From NCBI GenBank assembly GCA_905214955.1, contig CAJMON010000054.1:1-23850 (forward strand): a stretch of DNA of 23,850 bases. Reading direction: 5' to 3'. Every line of letters starts with the position of its first letter. The first letter of the stretch is position 1. The notes beneath the pieces are model-generated. The model did not search any database and was not told the DNA's origin. It was given only the letters and a program-made list of their open reading frames with translations. Made by a program: the position numbers and the translations under genes. The DNA comes from an uncultured bacterium. GTDB taxonomy: Bacteria; Bacillota; Clostridia; Lachnospirales; Lachnospiraceae. Positions 13,223 to 22,192 of this stretch are shown here, piece after piece.

Positions 13223-14524
13223 ATGAAAAAAATGTCTTTGAAATTAACCGCAGCAGCAATGAGCGCACTGATGGCAGCAGGAACTCTGGGAGGAATTCCG
13301 GCATTTGCAGAGGAAGAAACCACCATCCGCATTCTGACCACCAATCCGTTGGTAAGCGAAGAGGCAATGGCACTGTTTGAGGAGCAGAACCCTGGAATCA
13401 AAGTGGATTACGAGTATGTTTCCAGAAATGATTATTCTGCAAAATTTTCTGCACTGGCAGCAGCCGGTGAAGTTCCGGATGTGTTCTGGACTCAGAGTGC
13501 TTACATCAAAGATCAAGTGGATCAGGGTCTGCTGATGGATATTTCCGAGGATCTGAAAGGTCAAAACTATGAAGAAGATGCCGTATGGGAAGACACTTTC
13601 ATTGAAGCACTGATGGACAATTACAAAAATGCCATGAAAGTAACTCTGGGTGAGGATGAGGAAGGCATTTATGGTGTTCCTTTCTCCATGACCACCATCG
13701 CTGTTCTGTATGACAAGAACCTGTACGATGAGCTGGGGCTGACCGAGCCGCAGGACTGGGACACCTTTATGAGCAACTGCGAATCGTTGAAAGAAGCCGG
13801 CTATGTGCCGCTGTCTTTACAGGTGAACTGGCTTGACTGGTATGCACGTCTGTTCTGGGATCAGTACTGCAGAGAAGAACTGGAAGCAGATCCTGCTGCA
13901 TGGACCGATGGTACCATGACCTTTGAATCTGAAAGTGTAAAGAAAGGTCTGGAAGCTTACAAAGATCTGTGGGACAAAGGCTATCTGCCGGAGAATGGAA
14001 TCACTGCTGAGCTGGAAACCATGCAGCAGATGTTCTGCCAGAAGAAACTGGCTCAGTTCCTCATCGCACCGGACAAGCTGGAGTACATCCTGCAGAATGC
14101 ACCGGAAGATATGTCCCTGGCAACTTTCGCATTTCCTGGTATCGCAGGTCTGGAGCCAAGATCTTTAGGTGGATCCAGCAACATCTTCGGTATCAGCTCT
14201 GCAGCCGAGAACAAAGATGCAGCTCTGAAACTGGTGAAATTCCTGACTTCCAAGACTATGTTTACATCCAGTGATGTGCTGAAATATTCCAATTCCGGTT
14301 TGAACAATGTAGAAGCAGATCCTCAGGCTGAACAGCTGATGGCAGGCTTTACAAAGGCAGCAGAAGGCGGCTTCTGTCCGGAGACGATGGTTCCCACCAC
14401 TCTGAACACTGAGATCAACGAAGCCTTTATGAAAGACCTGCTTCCAAATTACCTGCTGGGCGACTATGATCTGGACTATGTAACCAGTGAACTTCAGACT
14501 ATTTATGAGGATACCAAGGGCTGA
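13223..14524 (+). CDS. ABC transporter extracellular sugar-binding protein (family 1)
   Basis: A 433-residue family 1 solute-binding protein (MalE/UgpB-like) that would deliver an oligosaccharide or glycoside to the membrane permeases. It has an N-terminal signal peptide: a KKMSLK basic start, a hydrophobic core rich in Ala and Met, and a signal-peptidase I-like AFA-E cut after residue 29. The mature part starts with TIRILTTN and shows family features (VPDVFWTQSAYIKDQVDQG, YGVPFSMTTIAVLYDKNLYDELGL). There is no Cys near the cleavage site, so no lipobox. This is unusual for a binding protein in a Gram-positive cell. The start follows AGGAGG at 11 nt, a long spacing. A second Met is at residue 4. 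Confidence 0.92.
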   Translation: MKKMSLKLTAAAMSALMAAGTLGGIPAFAEEETTIRILTTNPLVSEEAMALFEEQNPGIKVDYEYVSRNDYSAKFSALAAAGEVPDVFWTQSAYIKDQVDQGLLMDISEDLKGQNYEEDAVWEDTFIEALMDNYKNAMKVTLGEDEEGIYGVPFSMTTIAVLYDKNLYDELGLTEPQDWDTFMSNCESLKEAGYVPLSLQVNWLDWYARLFWDQYCREELEADPAAWTDGTMTFESESVKKGLEAYKDLWDKGYLPENGITAELETMQQMFCQKKLAQFLIAPDKLEYILQNAPEDMSLATFAFPGIAGLEPRSLGGSSNIFGISSAAENKDAALKLVKFLTSKTMFTSSDVLKYSNSGLNNVEADPQAEQLMAGFTKAAEGGFCPETMVPTTLNTEINEAFMKDLLPNYLLGDYDLDYVTSELQTIYEDTKG

Positions 14525-14565
14525 TAGAAGCTGACCTGGCGACAAAGATAGTCGGAATAGGTGTA

Positions 14566-14613
14566 AAACAGAAAAAGCGGATGGAGGGATAGTGGCTGTC
14601 CGCTTTTCTGTTT
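14566..14613 (+). terminator. Hairpin/attenuator between the binding protein and permease genes
   Basis: AAACAG-AAAA(A)-GCGGA (14566-14581) pairs with TCCGCTTTTCTGTTT (14599-14613), with one extra A. The T-rich 3' arm lies in the stem, with little T-run after it. It probably acts as a partial terminator or mRNA-stability hairpin, leaving more binding-protein message than permease message, as is common in such operons. A small hairpin CACGGA/TCCGTG (14639-14654) follows. Confidence 0.7.
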
Positions 14614-14713
14614 GCCAAAATACAGTAGGAGTGCGAAGCACGGAACAATCCGTGTGATCGAGTACTACCCCGGATATGCCGGAAAACGATGTGATTGTGG
14701 AAAGGAGATTCTT

Positions 14714-15619
14714 ATGAAATCCAGACAGAAAAAGAGTTTAATGTCAGAGATCCGGGAAAGCATCCCTGCATATCTTCTGATCCTGCCGACCATTTTGGTG
14801 TTTATCATCTTTTTGTACATACCATTTGCAAATGCGATCCGGATCAGCCTGTACAAGTACAAGGGCATTGGTCCGCTGAAAGATTTTGTCGGATTTGATA
14901 ACTATACGAAGGTTTTAAGTGACCGGAAATTTTACACCGCATTTCTCAATACTTTCAAACTGATCGGTGCTGACCTGATCTTTTCCTTACTCATTGGATT
15001 TCTTCTGGCATACGTGCTGTACCAGGGAATCCGGTTAAAGAACGTATTATTCCCGTGTTTGTTTATCCCTTATCTGATTTCTATGGTTGTTGTAGGAAGT
15101 ATCTGGAGAATTTTATATGATCCGAATATCGGCCCCATCAACCAGATTCTGGAGGCTGTGGGACTTGGAAACCTTGCCCAGGCCTGGCTGTCACAGAAAA
15201 ATACCGCCCTCCCGGCGATTACCATAACGTGGATCTGGCGTACCATTCCTTTCAATATGCTGATCCTGTATGCTAACATTATGACCATGTCCAGAGATTA
15301 TCTGGAAGCGGCAGACATCGACGGTGCAAGTTCTTTCCAGAAACTGCGTTTCGTCATTCTTCCGTATCTGAAACCAACCTTTATTACCCTGATTATGCTG
15401 ACAGTCACCAATGACCTTCGAGCTTTCGATATGGTATGGATCATGACCCAGGGAGGTCCGGGCGGAGCATCCGAGGTAATGACTTCTTATGTTTACCGCA
15501 CTGCATTCCAGACGCAGAAATTTGGTACTGCTACCGCAGCATCCATTGTGATGATGGTAGTGATGATCGCGGCCACGGTAGGACTGCAGGTGCTGAAAAG
15601 AGGGAAAGGAGAAGACTGA
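14714..15619 (+). CDS. Carbohydrate ABC transporter permease (MalF/UgpA-like)
   Basis: An inner permease subunit of 301 residues with six predicted membrane helices; the first is around residues 17-40 (AYLLILPTILVFIIFLYIPF). The conserved EAA loop that docks the ATPase is EAADIDGASSFQKLRFVILP, starting at residue 198. The frame is open 34 codons further upstream, but the ATG at 14714 has AAAGGAG (14701-14707) 6 nt before it and gives the usual family N terminus (a short basic segment before the first helix). It overlaps the next permease gene by one base (TGATG). The ATPase partner is not in the window. Confidence 0.93.
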   Translation: MKSRQKKSLMSEIRESIPAYLLILPTILVFIIFLYIPFANAIRISLYKYKGIGPLKDFVGFDNYTKVLSDRKFYTAFLNTFKLIGADLIFSLLIGFLLAYVLYQGIRLKNVLFPCLFIPYLISMVVVGSIWRILYDPNIGPINQILEAVGLGNLAQAWLSQKNTALPAITITWIWRTIPFNMLILYANIMTMSRDYLEAADIDGASSFQKLRFVILPYLKPTFITLIMLTVTNDLRAFDMVWIMTQGGPGGASEVMTSYVYRTAFQTQKFGTATAASIVMMVVMIAATVGLQVLKRGKGED

Positions 15620-16455
15620 TGAAGAAAACAAGAAAGAAGATCACGAATGGGATCATTTTTATAATCGTTGCAGTGTATGCGGTGGTTTCCGTGTATCCCC
15701 TGATCTGGGTCATCCTCCAATCCTTTAAAAGTGAATCCCAGTTTTTGCAGAGCATCTGGTCACTGCCCAGCTCCCTGCATTTTGAAAATTATCAGACGGC
15801 CTTTACCACTGGAAAACTGGGCCTGTACTTCTTCAACACCGTGAAAAATACCGCAGCCACTTTGGTAGTGGATCTGGTGCTGATTACCCTGGCAGCCTTT
15901 GCATTTTCCAAATTGAAGATGAAATTCAAAAAATTCTTCTATTATTTCATCCTTATCAATATGCTGATTCCGACACCCATCATTCTGCTGCCCATGTATC
16001 TGCAGGTATTAAATATGAACATTCAGAATACCCTGGCAGCCATTGTGTTCCCGTATTATCAGGGATTTGCACCTCTTGGACTGGTGCTGGCCACCAACTA
16101 TTTCAACAACATTCCGGATGAAGTCATCGAAGCGGCCAGAATCGACGGATGCAATACACCGAAAGTGCTGATCAGCATTGTGGTGCCGCTGGCAAAACCA
16201 ATTTTGACAACCCTTGCAATTTTAGGCGGCATGAACGCATGGAACGAGTACATGTGGTCTTTGACTTCCATCAGCAACACCAGCCGCTACACTCTGTCGG
16301 TTGGAATTGCGACCTTAAGAGACCAGACCAGTATTTTAGGCTATACGCCGGTATTTGCAGCATTGTCTGCCAGCGCCATTGTCTTTGTCATTCTGTTTTT
16401 GTGTGCACAGAGAACCTTTGTGGAATCCATTACAGCAGGAGCTGTGAAAGGCTGA
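15619..16455 (+). CDS. Carbohydrate ABC transporter permease (MalG/UgpE-like)
   Basis: The second permease subunit, 278 residues with six predicted helices. The N terminus is MKKTRKKITNG followed by a helix, then the family segment YPLIWVILQSFKSE. The EAA loop starts at residue 171 (EAARIDGCNTPKVLISIVVP). It forms the heterodimeric pore with the preceding permease. The start codon shares its A with the upstream stop codon (TGATG), indicating translational coupling, and AAGGAG lies about 7 nt upstream. The longer open frame from 15436 is out of frame with the first permease and overlaps its coding sequence, so it is rejected. It is followed at 15 nt by the glycoside hydrolase. Confidence 0.94.
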   Translation: MKKTRKKITNGIIFIIVAVYAVVSVYPLIWVILQSFKSESQFLQSIWSLPSSLHFENYQTAFTTGKLGLYFFNTVKNTAATLVVDLVLITLAAFAFSKLKMKFKKFFYYFILINMLIPTPIILLPMYLQVLNMNIQNTLAAIVFPYYQGFAPLGLVLATNYFNNIPDEVIEAARIDGCNTPKVLISIVVPLAKPILTTLAILGGMNAWNEYMWSLTSISNTSRYTLSVGIATLRDQTSILGYTPVFAALSASAIVFVILFLCAQRTFVESITAGAVKG

Positions 16456-16470
16456 TAAGGAGGAAACCCT

Positions 16471-19400
16471 ATGCGGTACGGAAAAGAAGCATTTACAGAA
16501 GAATTGTTTGAGCATCCAGGAAGCGCATACAGGGGCGCTCCCTTCTGGGCCTGGAATACAAAGCTGGATAAAGAAGAAGCCCTGCGTCAGATTGACCAGT
16601 TTGAAAAAATGGGTATGGGCGGTTTCCACATGCACACCAGAGTGGGGCTGGACACGGAATATATGGGATCGGAATTTCTGGACATTGTGAAAGCCTGTGT
16701 GGAAAAAGCAGAGGAAAAGGGTATGAAAGCCTGCCTGTATGATGAAGATCGGTGGCCGTCCGGCTATGCCGGAGGAAAGGTGACAAAAAATCCAGAGTAC
16801 CGAAGCCGTTATCTGGTGGTGACACCGTTTCGAAAGGGAACCAGAGAAGTTCCGGAAGGGAAATACGATTCCTGCGCGCCCACCTTTTCCAATGGAACGG
16901 GAAACTTTCTGGAGGCATTCCGGATCTGGCTGGATGAAAATGGATGCTTGAAAAGTTATGAACTTTGTGGGGAAGATACAAAAGTAGAACAGGGAGAAAC
17001 CATTTGGTATGTATATTATGAAATTGCAGGAAACAGTCCCTGGTTCAACAACCAGGCGTATGTAGACAGTTTAAATCCAAAAGCCATCCAAGAATTTCTG
17101 CGGCTGACCCATGAGGTATATTTTCAGACAGTGGGAGAAAAATTCGGAGAGGTCATTCCTTCGATTTTTACGGATGAGCCTCAGTTTGCGCACAAACAAT
17201 TTCTGGGATTTCCGGAAGGAAAACAGGATGTACTCCTTCCCTTTACGGATGATTTTGAGGAAACCTATCAGAAAACTTACGGGGAAAGCCTGCTTGATCA
17301 TGTGCCGGAACTTTTGTGGGAGTTGCCGGATGGAAAGGTTTCAGTCATCAGATATCATTATCACGATCATGTGGCAGAACGGTTTGCTTCTTCTTACAGT
17401 GACCAGGTGGGAAAATGGTGCGAGGAACACGGCATTTCCCTGTGCGGGCACATGATGGAGGAGCCTACGCTGTATTCTCAGACCAGGGCGCTGGGAGAAG
17501 TGATGCGGAATCTGAGGGGTTTTACCATGCCGGGCATTGATATGCTGTGTGACCAGAGAGAATATTCCACTGCAAAACAGGCCCAGAGCGTGGCCCATCA
17601 GTATGGACGGGAAGGATGCGCCGGAGAAATTTACGGAGTGACCAATTGGGATTTTGATTTCAGGAGACATAAGCTTCAGGGAGACTGGCTGGCAGCCCTT
17701 GGAATTACCCTGCGGGTGCCCCATCTCACGTGGATGAGCATGGGCGGAGAGGCGAAACGGGATTATCCGGCGTCCATTGGTTTTCAGTCACCCTGGTATG
17801 AACATTACAAGATGGTGGAAGATCATTTTGCCAGAGTCAATACCGTTCTGACCCGGGGAACACCGGTGGTGAAAATCGGGGTTCTTCATCCGGTGGAATC
17901 TTACTGGCTGAAATTTGGCCCCAACCAGCAGACTGGCCAGGAACGGGCAGAGATGGAAGAACATTTCAAAGAGATTACGGAATGGCTGCTGTTTGATCTG
18001 CTGGATTATGATTATGTTTCAGAATCGCTGTTAAAAGACCAGTACCAGGATGGAAAGATCGGCGTCATGGACTATGAAGTGCTGATTGTTCCGGGAATGC
18101 ACACCATCCGCCAGACCACTCTGGATGTGCTGGAAGATTTCCGGAAACGGGGAAAACAGGTGATTTTCCTGGGAGAAATTCCAGCACTTGTGGATGCAGG
18201 TCCGTCAAAAGCGGCGGCAGAGACGGCAAAGAAATGTACCTGCATTCCATTTTCCAGGAACCGTCTGCTGACAGAGCTGGAGCCGTACCGTCAGGTGGAC
18301 ATCCATTATGACGGCCCGAAATTTTTAAAGAAACCAAACCACAAGAAAAACTGGGATGGGGAACGTACCGAAAAATATCTGTATCAGATGCGGCAGTGGG
18401 AAGGGGAAAACTGGATTTTCATTGCCAACGGAAAACCCCTTGGAAATCCGGATCTGGTACTGTCTGATAAAGTAAAAATTGCGCTGACCGGCGCATACCG
18501 TGTGGAATTGTGGAACACCCTTACCGGAGAAAAACAGGAACTGGAAAGCCAGATTCGAAAAGGAAAGACAGAGTTCCGGACAGAGCTGAACGGACAGGAC
18601 AGCCTGCTGCTGCGGATGATTCCTGATTCGGCTGACGAAAGTACAAAGAGCGGTGAGAGATCAGCGCTGGAAGAAAAGAGGAAGGTCTGCAAAAACAGGC
18701 ATCCACGGGTGATTTTGAAACGGGACGAGCCCAATGTGCTTGTTCTGGATAAGGCATCCTGGCAGATAGAAGGCAGAGCTGCAGAGCCGGAAGAAGAAAT
18801 CCTCCGGTTGGACAATGAGATTCGAGATATTCTGGGATATCCAAGAAGAAAGGCAGCCTATGCACAGCCATGGGTTCAGAAAGAGGAAGAAATCAGAAGT
18901 ATTCCTGTGACATTGACGTATGAAATCTTTTCAGAGACAGAAATCTCGGATATATGGCTGGCTATGGAAGGACTGGCAGGGGTACAGCTTTTCCTCAACG
19001 GGAAACCAGTGGAAAAGAAACCAGAGGGATACTACGTTGATCCGGCAATTCCCAAAACAGTGCTTGGAACTTTGAAACAGGGAGCCAATATTCTTCGGGT
19101 GGTGATTCCATTTACAGCAAAAACAAATCTGGAAGCCTGCTATATATTAGGTATATTCTCCGTCAGAGTACAGGGAGATCAGGCAGTACTTGCTCCCTGG
19201 AGAGAGGAAGGGTGGTATGGTTCTCTTACAGAGCAGGGGATGCCGTTTTACGGAGGAAGTGCCGTTTACGAGGAAACTCTGGAACTGGAAAAAGGACTGT
19301 ATGAGGTTCAGGTAAGCAAATTCCGGGCACCGGTTTTAGAGGTAGAATTGGATGGAAAGCATGCAGGAATAATCGCATTTGCGCCCTATACATGCAGATT

Positions 19401-19647
19401 GAAAATTGAAAAATCCGGAGTACATACACTTGGGATTCGAGCATTCGGAAGCAGAGTTAATACATTTGGAGCCATTCATGACTGCGATGAGCAGGAAGTC
19501 TATTTCGACCCCAATGCATGGCGGACAGAAGAGGACAGCTGGTCTTATGAGTATCAGCTGAAAAAGACAGGAATTTTGAAAAGGCCTGTTCTGTGGAAAA
19601 TCGAGACAGCAGGATGGGAAGACCGGGAAGGAGAGGGACTGAAATGA
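16471..19647 (+). CDS. Large glycoside hydrolase, GH106-like (alpha-L-rhamnosidase-related)
   Basis: A 1058-residue enzyme that resembles the GH106-type glycosyl hydrolases. The N terminus shows the family pattern APFWAWN (23-29), GGFHMHTRVGL, and YDEDRWPSGYAGG (from residue 90), then a TIM-barrel-like catalytic region with IFTDEPQF (E236) and LCGHMMEEP (H327, E330, E331) as candidate active-site residues. The C-terminal half holds beta-rich domains, including a galactose-binding-like fold. No signal peptide is present, so it probably acts inside the cell on a glycoside imported by the adjacent ABC system. The actual substrate is not readable. GH106 members cut terminal L-rhamnose, but this subgroup is distant from characterised ones. 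The start has AAGGAGG (16457-16463) at 7 nt. Its stop overlaps the next start by 4 nt (ATGA). Confidence 0.82.
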   Translation: MRYGKEAFTEELFEHPGSAYRGAPFWAWNTKLDKEEALRQIDQFEKMGMGGFHMHTRVGLDTEYMGSEFLDIVKACVEKAEEKGMKACLYDEDRWPSGYAGGKVTKNPEYRSRYLVVTPFRKGTREVPEGKYDSCAPTFSNGTGNFLEAFRIWLDENGCLKSYELCGEDTKVEQGETIWYVYYEIAGNSPWFNNQAYVDSLNPKAIQEFLRLTHEVYFQTVGEKFGEVIPSIFTDEPQFAHKQFLGFPEGKQDVLLPFTDDFEETYQKTYGESLLDHVPELLWELPDGKVSVIRYHYHDHVAERFASSYSDQVGKWCEEHGISLCGHMMEEPTLYSQTRALGEVMRNLRGFTMPGIDMLCDQREYSTAKQAQSVAHQYGREGCAGEIYGVTNWDFDFRRHKLQGDWLAALGITLRVPHLTWMSMGGEAKRDYPASIGFQSPWYEHYKMVEDHFARVNTVLTRGTPVVKIGVLHPVESYWLKFGPNQQTGQERAEMEEHFKEITEWLLFDLLDYDYVSESLLKDQYQDGKIGVMDYEVLIVPGMHTIRQTTLDVLEDFRKRGKQVIFLGEIPALVDAGPSKAAAETAKKCTCIPFSRNRLLTELEPYRQVDIHYDGPKFLKKPNHKKNWDGERTEKYLYQMRQWEGENWIFIANGKPLGNPDLVLSDKVKIALTGAYRVELWNTLTGEKQELESQIRKGKTEFRTELNGQDSLLLRMIPDSADESTKSGERSALEEKRKVCKNRHPRVILKRDEPNVLVLDKASWQIEGRAAEPEEEILRLDNEIRDILGYPRRKAAYAQPWVQKEEEIRSIPVTLTYEIFSETEISDIWLAMEGLAGVQLFLNGKPVEKKPEGYYVDPAIPKTVLGTLKQGANILRVVIPFTAKTNLEACYILGIFSVRVQGDQAVLAPWREEGWYGSLTEQGMPFYGGSAVYEETLELEKGLYEVQVSKFRAPVLEVELDGKHAGIIAFAPYTCRLKIEKSGVHTLGIRAFGSRVNTFGAIHDCDEQEVYFDPNAWRTEEDSWSYEYQLKKTGILKRPVLWKIETAGWEDREGEGLK

Positions 19648-20657
19648 AAGCAATCAAACTGGAAAAGCCGTATGAGATTGAAGAGGTAGAAACTGCAATG
19701 CCGCAGCCGAAAGCAGGCGAGGCACTGATCCGTGTAAAAAGTGCAGGGATTTGTGGATCTGATATTGGAGCGTACCGTGGAACCAACAACCTGGTAACGT
19801 ATCCCAGAATCATTGGCCACGAAATTGCTGGAGAAGTCCTGTCCATTCCGGAAAATGAAAAAGGCATCAAAGCTGGAGACAAGGTGATTGTAGATCCGTA
19901 TCTGTACTGCGGACACTGCTATCCCTGCAGCATCGGGCGTACCAACTGCTGTGAGGATCTGCATGTTCTGGGCGTTCATGTGGATGGCGGCATGTCAGAA
20001 TATTTCTGCCACCCGGCAGATATGCTGGTGAAGGTGCCAGATGACATGGACTGGAAATACATTCCCATGGCGGAACCGCTGACCATTGCCCTTCACGGCC
20101 TTCATAGAACCCAGCTGAAAAAAGGGGAACACATTGCCGTGATCGGTGCGGGAACCATCGGACTGATGGCAGCACTGGCAGCCCTGTCCTACGGAGCTGT
20201 TCCCATTCTTCTGGACATTGTGCCAGAGCGGCTGGAATTGGCGAAAAAACTGGGCGTGCCCTATGTGATCAATTCAGCCAAAGATTCGGTGGAGGAGCTG
20301 ATTTTGAAATACACAGGCGGTAGAAAAGCGGAAGTGGTGATGGAAGCTTCCGGAGCCAATGCGGCGATTCTTATGACGCTGGATCTGGTGTCAAACGCAG
20401 GACGGATTGCCCTGACTGGCTGGCCGAAGAATCCTACCATGTTCCCCACGGATCTGATTACTAAAAAGGAAGTGGACATCCGGGGATCCAGAACCAGTGC
20501 CGGAGAATTTGAGGAAGCCGTTTCCATGATTTATGAGAAAAAGATTCCCATGGATCAAATTCTCACCAAAGTGGTTTCTGTGGATGAAGCTGCCCAGGCA
20601 GTACGGGACATCGAAAAAAATCCGGGAAATTACCTGAAAGTGAATGTACTCTTTTAA
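19644..20657 (+). CDS. Zinc-dependent MDR alcohol/polyol dehydrogenase
   Basis: A 337-residue medium-chain dehydrogenase that oxidises a polyol, sugar or sugar acid with NAD(P)+. Catalytic zinc ligands are visible: C37 (GICGSD), H59 and E60 (GHE), with E144 (AEPL). The structural zinc site is C89, C92, C95 and C103 (CxxCxxCx7C). The Rossmann motif is GAGTIG (168-173), followed by an acidic residue at the end of the next strand (LLDIVPER), which favours NAD+ over NADP+. It resembles the sorbitol/L-idonate/threonine dehydrogenase branch (RspB-like). ATGA overlap with the hydrolase stop and AAGGAGAGGG upstream indicate translational coupling, so its substrate is probably a product of that hydrolase. 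An upstream in-frame ATG at 19593 lies within the hydrolase gene and is rejected. Confidence 0.88.
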   Translation: MKAIKLEKPYEIEEVETAMPQPKAGEALIRVKSAGICGSDIGAYRGTNNLVTYPRIIGHEIAGEVLSIPENEKGIKAGDKVIVDPYLYCGHCYPCSIGRTNCCEDLHVLGVHVDGGMSEYFCHPADMLVKVPDDMDWKYIPMAEPLTIALHGLHRTQLKKGEHIAVIGAGTIGLMAALAALSYGAVPILLDIVPERLELAKKLGVPYVINSAKDSVEELILKYTGGRKAEVVMEASGANAAILMTLDLVSNAGRIALTGWPKNPTMFPTDLITKKEVDIRGSRTSAGEFEEAVSMIYEKKIPMDQILTKVVSVDEAAQAVRDIEKNPGNYLKVNVLF

Positions 20658-20663
20658 AAATTA

Positions 20664-20707
20664 GAAAAGGGAAGCCGCGGCGCAAAATGCGTGTGCGGCT
20701 TCTTTTC
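20664..20707 (+). terminator. Terminator of the sugar operon
   Basis: GAAAAGGGAAGCCGC pairs with GCGGCTTCTTTTC around an inner CGCA/TGCG stem. The T-rich arm ends the hairpin. It closes the operon that begins at 13223. Confidence 0.8.
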
Positions 20708-20714
20708 TCCTGTC

Positions 20715-20743
20715 TTGTGTTTTGGGGAAGAATCATATATAAT
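20715..20743 (+). promoter_or_regulatory. Sigma-A promoter of the xpaC-telA operon
   Basis: -35 TTGTGT (20715-20720), a 17-bp spacer, and a consensus -10 TATAAT (20738-20743). It starts 8 nt after the preceding terminator. Confidence 0.65.
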
Positions 20744-20797
20744 AATTCAAAGTGCTGTTTTTCTGATGGCAGGAAGGCAGCCAGACAGGAGGAAGTA

Positions 20798-22192
20798 ATG
20801 GACGATCGGAATCAGGATTGGTCCCGGCTGGGTGAAGAAGTAAAAGACATTGTACAGTCAGCGGTGGAATCCCGCGACTTTCAGGAATTGAATAAGGCCA
20901 TTGAAAAGACTTTGAATGTGGCCATGGATCAGGTAGGCAGAACCGTGAACCAGATGGGAAAAACGGTTCAGGATTCCCTGCAGAAAGGTGCAAATGGGCA
21001 GGATCCGACCCAGGAGTGGGAACGCTCCAGAATGGAGCGGGAGCAGCGCTATAAGAGTTACAGCTCCGGCGGTTCGGCGGACCGGCACATGTATGAGCAG
21101 GCCAGACAGGCTGGAAGCCGTTCCTGGAGAGAACAGGGAAATGCCTGGGATAACCGGAGCCGTGGAGACTCCAAGTCTACGGAAGTACAGATCTACGACA
21201 GCAGCCGGTACAGCAAACCGGGAGGGCTGACGGCGGCAGGCGTTCTGCTGACAGTATCCGGCGGTGTACTCACCGGCACCATGGGAATTGGATTCCTGGT
21301 CACGGCCGGTGTGCTAACGCTGACTCATACAGTCATCGGCCTGGGAGCTGGTCTGGGTCTTGGAGTGTTAGGGCTGTTTACAGCAGGAAGCGCTGTGATG
21401 CTGGGGAAAGGCATCAGCCTTTTAAAACGGTCCAGGCGGTTCAAACATTATGTGCAGAAACTGGGAAAACGGGACTACTGCAGCATTGAAGAACTGGCAG
21501 AAGTTTCAGGAAAGTCTGAAAAGTTTGTCCGCAAGGACGTAAGCCGGATGATCCGCCGCAAGCTGTTCCGCCATGGACATCTGGATAAACAGGGAAGCTG
21601 TCTTATGGTGACGGATCAGGCGTATGCCCAGTATCAGGAAACCCAGAAAGATCTGGAACGCCGTCAGGCAGAAGAGAAGAAGATTCAGGAAGAACGGGAA
21701 GCCGTCCTGAAAAATGAAAAGCTCAGTGAAGAAGCGAAAAAAGTGATTCAAGAGGGAAATGCCTATCTGGATCAGATTAAAAAGAGCAATGAGGCCATTC
21801 CAGGGGAGGAGATTTCCAGAAAAATTTCCAGGATGGAAGTAATCATTGGAAAGATTTTTGACCGGGTGGAAGAGCATCCGGAGCTGATTAGTGATCTGCG
21901 CAGATTTATGGATTATTATCTGCCCACCACGGTGAAGCTTCTGAATGCATATGAAGATATGGATTCTCAGCCGGTGCAGGGTCCCAACATTCAGAAATCC
22001 AAAAAAGAAATTGAAGATACACTGGATACTATTAACCAGGCATTTGAAAAACTGCTGGACAGCTTTTTCAAGGATACGGCATGGGATATTTCTTCGGATA
22101 TTTCGGTATTGCAGACCATGCTTGCACAGGAGGGGCTGACCAAAGGTGCTTTTGAACGTCCGCTTGATACGAACAGGGAGGAGAAATCATGA
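20798..22192 (+). CDS. xpaC: XpaC-like protein (5-bromo-4-chloroindolyl phosphate hydrolysis family)
   Basis: A 464-residue membrane-associated protein. A hydrophilic N terminus (1-140) has amphipathic repeats (VAMDQVGRTVNQMGKTVQD). A Gly-rich hydrophobic stretch (about 142-205) probably forms two membrane helices. A basic segment that reads like a small winged helix follows (about 217-255: CSIEELAEVSGKSEKFVRKD), then a charged coiled coil and a C-terminal helical domain typical of the family. The family name comes from a B. subtilis phenotype, and its real function is unknown. Pairing with telA matches the xpaC-yaaN arrangement of B. subtilis and supports the assignment. The start has AGGAGG (20787-20792) at 5 nt. 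The frame open from 20687 would begin inside the terminator and is rejected. The stop overlaps telA by 4 nt. Confidence 0.82.
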   Translation: MDDRNQDWSRLGEEVKDIVQSAVESRDFQELNKAIEKTLNVAMDQVGRTVNQMGKTVQDSLQKGANGQDPTQEWERSRMEREQRYKSYSSGGSADRHMYEQARQAGSRSWREQGNAWDNRSRGDSKSTEVQIYDSSRYSKPGGLTAAGVLLTVSGGVLTGTMGIGFLVTAGVLTLTHTVIGLGAGLGLGVLGLFTAGSAVMLGKGISLLKRSRRFKHYVQKLGKRDYCSIEELAEVSGKSEKFVRKDVSRMIRRKLFRHGHLDKQGSCLMVTDQAYAQYQETQKDLERRQAEEKKIQEEREAVLKNEKLSEEAKKVIQEGNAYLDQIKKSNEAIPGEEISRKISRMEVIIGKIFDRVEEHPELISDLRRFMDYYLPTTVKLLNAYEDMDSQPVQGPNIQKSKKEIEDTLDTINQAFEKLLDSFFKDTAWDISSDISVLQTMLAQEGLTKGAFERPLDTNREEKS

